Source: Diorhabda sublineata
Lineage: Eukaryota; Arthropoda; Insecta; Coleoptera; Chrysomelidae
Direction: 5' to 3'
DNA: 64,000 nucleotides
NCBI RefSeq assembly: GCF_026230105.1
Contig: NC_079475.1
Span: forward strand, 15,702,125-15,766,124
Shown here: one piece after another, positions 56,701 through 64,000 of the stretch
Numbering within the stretch: position 1 is the first letter of the stretch
How the letters are laid out: every line of letters begins with the position of its first letter
Translations under genes and position numbers: made by a program
Notes under the pieces: generated by a model
Databases searched by the model: none
Told to the model about the DNA's origin: nothing
Seen by the model: only the letters and a program-made list of their open reading frames with translations

Positions 56701-59700
56701 TTTCGATTGGGATCTCGTAGAGAGGATGAGTGTGTCGTCGGCAAAAGTTCCTGTTATTGTATACTGTGTCTCTTGTATATCTGATGTACAGTAGTGGGTC
56801 TAATACGCTTCCCTGTGGTTGCTATAGTAAAAACTTCCGATTTTTCCTCATTAATTTTTGTTTGGAAGGTTCTGTTGGTTAAGTAAGATTTAAGGAGTAC
56901 CAGTTTGGGGAAAGAGTTCTTTTAATTTTGTAAGCAGTCCTTGATGCCACAAGTTTCATGTAAAATACTTTTTGGTTGCTATGAAAAGTGTTACTCTATA
57001 GCTTCTCTTTGTGCACTTGATATGCTTTCAGCTCCTGCTGAAGCAGATCAAGAAACTCATGCAAATATATTGATGTTCTGGATGTTGTGTGTGTATCTAT
57101 TTTCTTGAATATTTTCCTGATGTGGATACTCAAGCGTTTAGGGGGTTACGCACAATTCTTGTTCTCCGTTAGGCGTCTTAGCTCGCTCCTAACGGTATCG
57201 ATAGAAGGTTTTAGGCGGCGTTGCTACCAGGGTTTTTTGTTATTAGTACGGATATTTGTCACGTATAGTTGCTCCTATTAATGAGTCGACTCCTGCAATG
57301 ATCTTATTAGAGTTTTTGTGTTATATTTCGATGTGTTATATCGAAAAGATGATTGATTTGAAGGTTATTTTTATTATTATTATTATTTTTATTACTTTAT
57401 GATTCAATAAAAACATTATAATCAAAAGACTAAATACTGTGTTTTCTATTTAACTCAAATCTTGCGTTAATTTTGGGATACCCATTAAAACAACAAGTTA
57501 TTCATCCAATCTTTTGTATATTCATTATTATTGTATATTTTTCATTTTTTTTTTTTTTTAGTTTGAAAGTCGTATCTACAAGAGTAGGTGGGATTCCTGA
57601 AGTTTTGCCAGATAGTTTAATTTATTTAACGGATGCTACAGTTCCTTCTTTAATGAAAGGTAATATTTTAAGTGACCACTGCGCTTATAAATAATTACCA
57701 ATTAGTAGCAAGATTAAAAATTCTAAATATTTCATTTAGCCTATGTTCTGGTGAATTTTTTATTAGAATTTCATTTGTCTGTACTAGAAATATTTGCAAT
57801 ACATTATTGAAGTAGATCATACATCTTCTTCTGTTGAATTTAATTCATTAGTTTATCTATTTTTCTATTAATATTCCTAGTTTCAGATGCTCTGAACTTT
57901 AACGAATTTCAAGTTATTAACAGGTTTTGATCTATAAACAAGTACTTGAATATGTATATGAATTTATATACTATAAAAATAATTCTTTATGAATTTATTT
58001 GCCATAATATCCAAGTTTTCCAATAATTTGTAACGTTCTTTCGTCGCTACGTCTCTGTTTGACGCCAAAGTTCAGGTACTGGATTGCCTTTGGCGCAAGT
58101 TTTGTATCGTGGTATGCTACACTTGCTCAGAGCAGCGTCACTGAAGAAAATAAAATATTCCAGGGGTTAATATGGTGATGACCATAGCCAGCTTGTTACG
58201 TTTTTTGGTTACTAACCTAACCTAACCTAGGTCTAGTTATTTATAATTATTTCAGATCCAGCTTTTCCCAATCTTAAAAGCACACTCAATTGGGTTTACA
58301 TCTATGTTTAGAACAGATATATCAAAATATAATTATTTTGATCTACGATGTTCTTTTTAATTTTAATACTACGAAAACATGCTTTGTCGTCCTTGCAATA
58401 GCAAACAGCTACTTTCCTGGCTAATGCTGCGACGAATTTTGAATTATATCTCTTGTGAAGAACGTGACGTGACATCTCTGTTGACTCGCATTGGCAGGAA
58501 GAGAAGTGTAATCTGCTAACCAGTTTCCATGTTATTGCGTCGCATCACAACGGTTTAACACCTTCTCGTTCGTAGTCTCTACTCAATTGCAAGGGATGGT
58601 TGGTGCCAGAGAGCGTCTGTGTGCGTTTTCTTGAAACTCAAAACGAATGGTAGTTAACCACTCTGATGAGATGCGGTAACGTCGGAACTAGTCAATGGTC
58701 AATAGTCAAAAGTTAACGTTATTTTTTGAAAATATCTATAAGACATATCAATAAAATTAAAGTTAATAAATTTCTGGTACATAATTGAAGCAGTCATGTG
58801 TTTTAGGTATGGAAGATGCCATTATCGATTTAAAATTAGGTAACGTAATGTGTCCATATCAGTGTAATATTATGGTTAGAAAATATTATAATTGGGAGAA
58901 TATATCGTCAAGAACAGAAATAGTTTATGATAAGGTAATTCAGGAAACAGATAAAACCTTAGGAGAACATTTAAGCAGGTATACAATATAGGACAATGTT
59001 TTATATTTCATTTAATACAAATTTATTTTACTAAACTAAAAAATTGGTTAATGGAACTTTATAAAATAATATGCGATATTATCTAGCTTACAAATTTAAT
59101 ATTTACCGTGTTGCCGCCAAATTTACCTTTTTTCTGATGACAATTTAAATATATCACCTTGTATGCTGCAGTATTATGTGCTTGTGGTTGTACTATATCT
59201 ATGGCAACAAACTTTAGCGTGTCCTGTGATTAGATCTACCAGAGTTTTTATCTTGGCGATTGTATCTGTACTAGAGGTCAGGGTGCAGTTCTTACACCTG
59301 TTATAGCATCTTGTCATTGAAAACTGCAATTTTAATCTTCTTGGGTTTGACTGAGAGTCTTTTCGTACCAAGCCACCACTAATTTCATATTTTTCTGGGC
59401 GATTTGTAATAGGATGTCGACGAGGCATCCAAGACTGATTGTCTATATTTTCACTGGTAATTCCTTTATGGAAATAGAACATTGCTCTATGAGCAACCCA
59501 ACGTCATTTAGCCTTCAATGCTAGCTATAATTTTCTGACTAACCTGCATATGATCTACTCATTTTTCTTGTCGAGGGAACTATTACTGCTCTCTTTAATG
59601 ATAGCGCTTGGGATATTGTTGAGGGCTCCTTTTATATCTACAAAAACCACTAATTCAAAACCCCAGCTTCCACATGGTCCCCCAACAGCCGAGCTCAGTC

Positions 59701-60817
59701 TTCATTGATCTTTCTCTTTCGGTAGATAAGCTGGTTACCATTTAGTAGATTCCTTTTAGAAACTGCGAAAGGGATGGAGATGGTGTAACTCGCCCTGGAT
59801 GGCTGGGCTACAAAAGCCTCTGGCAATTTTGAATATGGGCTAACAAACGCCTCCACAGCTTCCAGTAGGAAAATAGGTTAGGACCTGGAGAACTACTAGC
59901 TCTCAGACCGGACGTGGCTTTCATCATTGTTTTTAGTCTTCTACTCATACAAAATCCGGAAAGTGAGCTTTAATAAGGAACATAAGGGTTTTCTCTTTTC
60001 TTTTACCATGTAGCCAAGTATAGTTTGTGATCTTCTTGATTATATCTTATCAAACCTGGTTCTGACACATTCTCTACCTGCTGTAACAGGACTTACTGTC
60101 GCGTCTGGTTGTCTTTATCAATTCCATACATTTATCTCTGGTTTATGTTAAGACTATGAAGTTTTGCCCCGTTGGGCTTGGTGAAAAAATTCCTGCTTTT
60201 CTGCTTCGGTGCTTGCAGGTTTTTTATCACTAGGAAGTGATGAACTTCTCTTCCAACTGCCATAAAAGTGTTCGAAAGTCTTTTTCAATTTGCTCATTAG
60301 AAGTTTGCTACATCATCATACTTTAACATAGAGGTTATCTAACCATATCACTGAATGCTAGTACGCCGGAATATTTTAACTGAAGTTAAACACTCCTGCT
60401 ATACAAATAGGTGATCATATAGAAACTATTATATTCACTATCTTGGTAGTCTTTTTTGTTTTCTGCTGTGTTGATCCTGAAAATCTTGCGGTAATCATTG
60501 TCGGTAAAATTGTAAAATGTTTTTGTAATGAAAATTTGCTGGCTTTTGTTTTTTATTTGTTGACTAAATGTTCAAATTAAAATGTACCTGTACAGCAAAG
60601 TAACTTTTGTATCAAATAGTCGCTTATCTTCAACACTTATTTTAACTGAATATTAGAACCATTTTGTTTTAGTTACTTAACTAGTGGTGTTTGGCCATTT
60701 GTCTTGGTTGTGTCTCTGGTCTACTTGATGTTGAGGTTCTACGAATACAAAGTACCCAGATGTAATATCGACATAGCTCCAGATTATAATTATGGAATTA
60801 AGAAGAAACGTTTATAG
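53723..60817 (+). CDS. PIGA: PIG-A, catalytic subunit of GPI N-acetylglucosaminyltransferase (eight coding exons)
   Basis: Exons: 53723-53739, 53793-54129, 54219-54453, 54537-54666, 55188-55355, 57562-57659, 58807-58978, 60673-60817. They sum to 1302 nt (433 aa), and all eight phases and GT/AG borders agree. The 17-nt first exon ('MPLRI' plus two bases) splices over 53 bp to give 'ICMVSDFFFPNMGG', as in vertebrate PIG-A. GT4 glycosyltransferase features: 'GGVEEHIYNLSQ' (acceptor side), 'TVFTDHSLFGFAD', 'SVIPNAVD', 'VVVSRLVYRKGVDL' (donor binding), and EX7E at E283/E291 ('TEAYCMAIVEAA'). One membrane segment lies at about 392-410, with a short tail. The enzyme transfers GlcNAc from UDP-GlcNAc to phosphatidylinositol on the cytosolic face of the ER, with PIG-C/H/P/Q/Y/DPM2. 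All key residues are present, so it is expected to be functional. Slightly shorter than the 484-aa human protein, mainly at the ends. Confidence 0.97.
54667..55187. other. PIG-A intron 4, nothing recognised
   Basis: 521-bp AT-rich intron without identifiable repeats. Confidence 0.6.
55870..56310 (+). repeat. LTR-like repeat family A, copy 4
   Basis: In PIG-A intron 5. Contains 'GTGGGGTCAATTAATAAA', 'CTTAATTTATTTAAACACTA', 'ACTAACTTATAATAATTAAC', 'GAAAATTCTAGAAAATAAAC' and a 'AAATTCCACTACAACC' end, in the same order as copy 1. Boundaries approximate. Confidence 0.65.
56420..57295 (-). mobile_element. LINE RT fragment (Jockey-like), degraded
   Basis: On the minus strand near 56830-56690: 'QPQGSVLDPLLYIRYTRD' and then, in another frame, 'GTFADDTLILSTRSQ', the RT 'PQGSVLxPLLY' and 'FADD' boxes. 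A tail 'RNAKRLKNNWPIDSI' follows to about 56510. Located in PIG-A intron 5. Confidence 0.7.
58020..58725. repeat. Repeat with inverted hammerhead-like units in PIG-A intron 6
   Basis: GC-richer than the rest of the intron. Contains on the plus strand at 58658-58698 and on the minus strand at 58513-58550 two versions of the same motif, 'TGATGmGAnGCnnTAACnTsG' (ambiguity codes), also found at 52221. The inverted arrangement recalls Penelope-like pseudo-LTRs, but no protein-coding trace is present. Confidence 0.5.
58658..58698 (+). ncRNA. Hammerhead-ribozyme-like motif (degenerate)
   Basis: CTGATGA at 58663-58669; helix II GATG/CGTC with loop CGGTAA; G12 present at 58684, but A13 replaced by G; helix III AC/GT with a 2-nt loop; C17 at 58693. 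Helix I is CCACT/AATGG with one mismatch. Sequence pattern only. Confidence 0.45.
59174..60360 (-). mobile_element. LINE fragments (endonuclease/RT), degraded
   Basis: In PIG-A intron 7. On the minus strand, around 59660-59560, the palm motif A 'VVFVDIKGALNNIPSAIIK' is clear (family FVDIxGAFNN). Upstream blocks to about 60300 look like the same ORF with many stops. Downstream (59174-59482), a 102-codon frame rich in basic residues may be its continuation, but is not recognisable by itself. Confidence 0.55.
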
Positions 60818-60819
60818 AG

Positions 60820-62300
60820 CAAAATCAAATTATTTACTTTTTTGATTCCCCTTTGAAATGTTTTATATAAAATGGTATTTTATACAAAAAGACTTATTGC
60901 TCATCAAAAAAACATCCCAAAAGATGAAAGAAAGCATTCACGAAGATAAAATTAATGCAGTATAGTTCTATCAAAAGTCACTTGAACAGTTTAAATTATA
61001 TCAACAGTTTTATAAAAATGTCGATGTAACATAAGGAGCGCCATTTAAAGGAAGTCACTCAAACAAATTATGAAGAGGCAACAAAAATTCTAATTATATC
61101 GGTTTAGCATAAATAGCGCTATCTAACTGAAAACACTAATTATTCAAACGCAACAAAAGTTGGTGTACAGTAATCAGCGCATTCTATCGAAAGTGACTTG
61201 AACCAATTATTTGTATTGATAGAGCAGATGTAGCATTGACGGTATGGTATGAATAGCGCCACCCAGTGGAACTGAGACGCAAGTGATAATCATCATATCA
61301 ATCTCAATATTTATAAATAAACAAAATAAACTTATTATTCTTAACTCAAAGTGAAATTTTTTATTCTTCCTTTAACAAAAAATATTTATTGAAGTGTTTG
61401 CTCAAAAATTTTACAACGAATGCTATTGGGTAAAATTAATATTAAAACAATACAGGTTATTTAACGGGTTGTTACCAATTTTGGGTTCCATACAAAATAA
61501 TGTCACTAGAAGGATCAAAAATAATATTTGTGTCATTAAAATAAGAGACTGGAAATGTGAATAGCAGACAATGTGATCAAACCCCAAACAAATAAGAAAT
61601 ACTCGCTACGTATTCAATTTTTTATGTCGCAACAAAATAACTGACACAGCCCAATAAATTTTCAACGAAATTATGGAAGGTTAATTTAGGTATGAACATT
61701 TTGTCAAAGCTTTGCTACTGCCAATTTAAGATCTAGAAGGGTGCCTCGACTCACTTAGCGTTTGGTTAAAAAGCACATAAATTAGTTTTTCCCGTAGGGG
61801 GAAAAGATTCTTTTTTGTGACGATTCCAGGTTTGGATCCAAATGTATAAAGATATAGAGTGAACCTTATCGTGCAGCATGAATAATTCTAGTGATAGAAA
61901 AGTTGTTTCTTTTCAGGAAGAGAGCGAAATATTGGGGGAATAGGGAAATATGATTTTATATATATATACTAGAGACATTCACAAGACATAACTTTGTTGA
62001 AAATGTCATCAGACCAATTATTGGCAAATTCTATGGACTATTATGATCAACTACACCACACAAGAATGGAAATGTTTGGAAGATTCACTCATCAGGTGCT
62101 GGTTATATGAATTTTTGGTATCTGTTGAGAACCCACATTCAATATCAATGGATACAAAACTTTGCATAATAACCCTCTTAGGTTTAAAATAAATTATTAG
62201 AATAAATTCATTTGGTAGATCTCCTGTTAGTGTTGAAAACAACTTTATTGCTAAGTTGCATGACATTAGAAAATGGTAATGAAAAATGCAACGAGTTCTT
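60820..62300. other. Downstream of PIG-A; degenerate tandem repeats, no gene
   Basis: Starts with the presumed PIG-A 3'UTR. At 60955-61290 about five diverged units of roughly 60-75 bp share 'TAgCGCcATcTA' followed by 'GAAAgTcACTtgaAcaAATT'. The remainder to 62300 is AT-rich and unrecognised. Confidence 0.45.
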
Positions 62301-62304
62301 TTAG

Positions 62305-62545
62305 GCGATATTAATATTAATATTCAACAATGGAAACTATCTTGTAATCATGAGTGAACATTGTTACAGATTAATAATTAATACTCCCACCAGAGTATAA
62401 AAAAATTCCAGCACATGTCTCGACCATATATTTGTTTATACAATTAATTATGATAACATACTACCCCTTATAATCGCCACATCTATTTCTGACCATCATA
62501 CTACATTATTACAACTCGTTCTTACAAAAGAAATGAAAAAGACAT
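62305..62545 (+). mobile_element. LINE endonuclease fragment
   Basis: Fragments in shifting frames: 'GDININI', 'SEHCYRLIINTPTRV', 'NSSTCLDHIFVYTINYDN' and 'ATSISDHHTTLLQL'. The order GD.N...T.........T.LDHI......SDH is that of APE-type LINE endonucleases; the catalytic SDH box is visible. Confidence 0.65.
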
Positions 62546-62839
62546 ACCAAATTCAATATTAAATATAAGGAATACAACAAAAAATTATTAAAAAATATAC
62601 AGTGCGCCAAATTGAACGATATCCTTCTGTAAACAGAGCACTTAATGTTCATATTTTTTTAAGTAGATAAACGAATAAAATATTTAAAAAATTACCTACT
62701 TGTATTAGTTTCTACTTTTATTCCCACTCCAGGAGCTTTATGTCGAAATTTCATGGTTTCTCACGATTTTATCTTCTAACTACACAATGTACCTCAAAGA
62801 CAGAAAGTTTCAGGTGAAGGTTGCACACTAGATATCTGA

Positions 62840-63420
62840 AGTCTGGGAACAGCAGACTGAAGTACCGCAAGGAGCGGTACTTTCACTGATGTTGTATAAC
62901 ATATACACAGCGGACATCACAAAAACGGAGAACACCATGGCAGCGCTATATGCGGACGATACCGCAATAGCAACGTGAAGATAAAAAACATCACGTAAAG
63001 CCTCCAAAACCCTGCAAATGAGATAGACGAAACCTGGAAAATAAAAGAAAAAGTTAACTGCAATTAATTGGTAGACAAAGCAAGCTAAAGATGGAAACAA
63101 AACTCAGATTTATTAGGAGTATAGGTAATAATACCGATTATGACATACTCCTCGGTTGCATGGGGAGACATATGCAAATCGAACAGGAAGAAACAACAGG
63201 TCCAACAAAACGACGCTGAGACGAGCATTAAATGTCCCCTGGATAACAAGCGAGAAACGGGACCGTAAGAAGTGCTGGACATCATAAACGACGGGGCACA
63301 AAAGCTATTCGAGGAGTTGGCAACGCATATTAACGAGGAATTAAAGGTACTCATCAGGTACACTAGAGAGAATTATAGGAAACACGGGAGGTCGAGAAGA
63401 CAACTGGATCGATAGGTTAA
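62840..63420 (+). mobile_element. Jockey-clade LINE RT fragment
   Basis: Frames give 'VPQGAVLSLMLYNIYTADI', 'ALYADDTAIAT' (RT catalytic YADD), and downstream 'PIMTYSSVAWGDICKSNRKK' and 'RALNVPWITSEKRDRK', the usual post-RT region. Internal deletions and stops. It ends near 63420 before an A-rich stretch (63430-63480). Confidence 0.8.
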
Positions 63421-63424
63421 GTTA

Positions 63425-64000
63425 GGTTAGTACAAAAATAAATATATACATCATAAAAATACAAATAAAAACATAAAACCACACACCAATTAAAACCAAA
63501 CAAAAATCTCCAAGATCTTAGGTTTTCCGAGTCAACCCACAAGAGGACACCCTCGACACGGCAACTCTGCATTTTCTAAGCAAGTGCAGATCAAGAAGAC
63601 AGGAGTGTATAGCCAACAAGCGAACTCTTAACAAAAAGATAAGACTTCCCAGAATCTCCCATAGAACTCAGGGGAGAGGAAGGAGACTATCCGCGAACGA
63701 GGATGAGGGCCTGTCGAAATGACAGGGGTTGGTGGAATGTTCTTTGTATCCATCCGCAGATGGATGCTTAGGTCAACTGGACTTCCCACGCGAGTCATAT
63801 AGAGACAATCACATAATTCAATATAATAAAGTGATAACAGTTCAGTTCATACACCTTATTTTCTTATAATGAAACTTGATCATAATTTTCTAACGTTATC
63901 AGCAAATATGTGTAGAAACATCATGTTAACAAATATCTGCCATTTCTTTTATATTTAATTGTATTCAGCATTTCTAGTTTTCTCATAAAACCTGAGAATA
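63425..64000. other. Unassigned right edge
   Basis: An A-rich stretch is followed by a GC-richer block (63500-63800) with no ORF and no family I recognise; possibly the 3'UTR of the LINE or another repeat. Confidence 0.35.

Noticed and set aside
60806..60817. C-terminal KKRL of PIG-A as a dilysine ER-retrieval signal
   Set aside because: In known PIG-A topology the tail after the membrane segment is lumenal, so it could not bind COPI; likely coincidence.
1..64000. CRISPR arrays, bacterial-type operons, phage or endogenous virus genes
   Set aside because: Repeats are transposon-derived or microsatellites with no regular spacer pattern; genes are spliced eukaryotic ones, and no viral structural or replication gene was recognised.

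Overview
This is AT-rich eukaryotic nuclear DNA. Small multi-exon genes sit among dense, degraded transposons. Spliceable orthologues of parkin, FBXL20/FBXL2 and PIG-A, 53-55 bp introns beside kilobase introns, and a TE mix of mariner, piggyBac, Helitron, Penelope, non-LTR and LTR relics all point to an insect. A beetle is my guess from the protein flavour; the order is not proven by the sequence.

Host genes, left to right. (1) parkin on the minus strand (946-4971) has four coding exons for about the first 274 residues: UBL, linker, RING0 and the first RING1 cysteines. The RING1-IBR-RING2 part runs off the left edge. (2) An FBXL20/FBXL2-type F-box/LRR protein on the plus strand (9270-33517) has seven coding exons that sum to an open 434-residue frame. 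Every intron is phase 0 and the protein ends in a CaaX box. (3) A small two-exon gene on the plus strand (48575-52645, 162 aa) resembles the ADP-ribosyltransferase (PARP) fold only weakly. (4) PIG-A on the plus strand (53723-60817) has eight coding exons, an open 433-residue frame, the GT4 EX7E motif and one C-terminal membrane segment. Parkin and FBXL are divergent. The genes are unrelated in function: mitophagy/ubiquitin ligase, SCF substrate receptor, unknown, and the first step of GPI-anchor synthesis. Two of them are ubiquitin-ligase components, but nothing shows that they work together.

The rest is introns and intergenic DNA filled with nested mobile elements. These include mariner copies (15.6, 18.3, 29.9, 50.3 kb and older ones), a 2.1-kb DD41D Tc1/mariner-type element in a TA microsatellite (46.0-48.1 kb), piggyBac relics (3, 20.5, 34 kb), a PIF/Harbinger element (6.5 kb), a hAT MITE (14.6 kb), Helitrons (12.8, 24.2, 40-43.9 kb), Penelope-like fragments (28, 38.6 kb), many non-LTR reverse-transcriptase pieces, and four copies of one LTR-like repeat. 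One of these LTRs is a clean solo LTR inside a mariner transposase frame. There is also an EF-1alpha retrocopy at 37.4 kb.

The most unusual signal is a set of hammerhead-ribozyme-like folds in repeats at 13.8, 38.6, 52.2 and 58.5-58.7 kb, two of them associated with Penelope-like sequence. Self-cleaving motifs in Penelope-like elements are already known as a class, so this is a good lead rather than a new system. I saw no bacterial, viral, CRISPR or operon-like system. I did not find tRNA or rRNA genes, and reading by eye could miss them.
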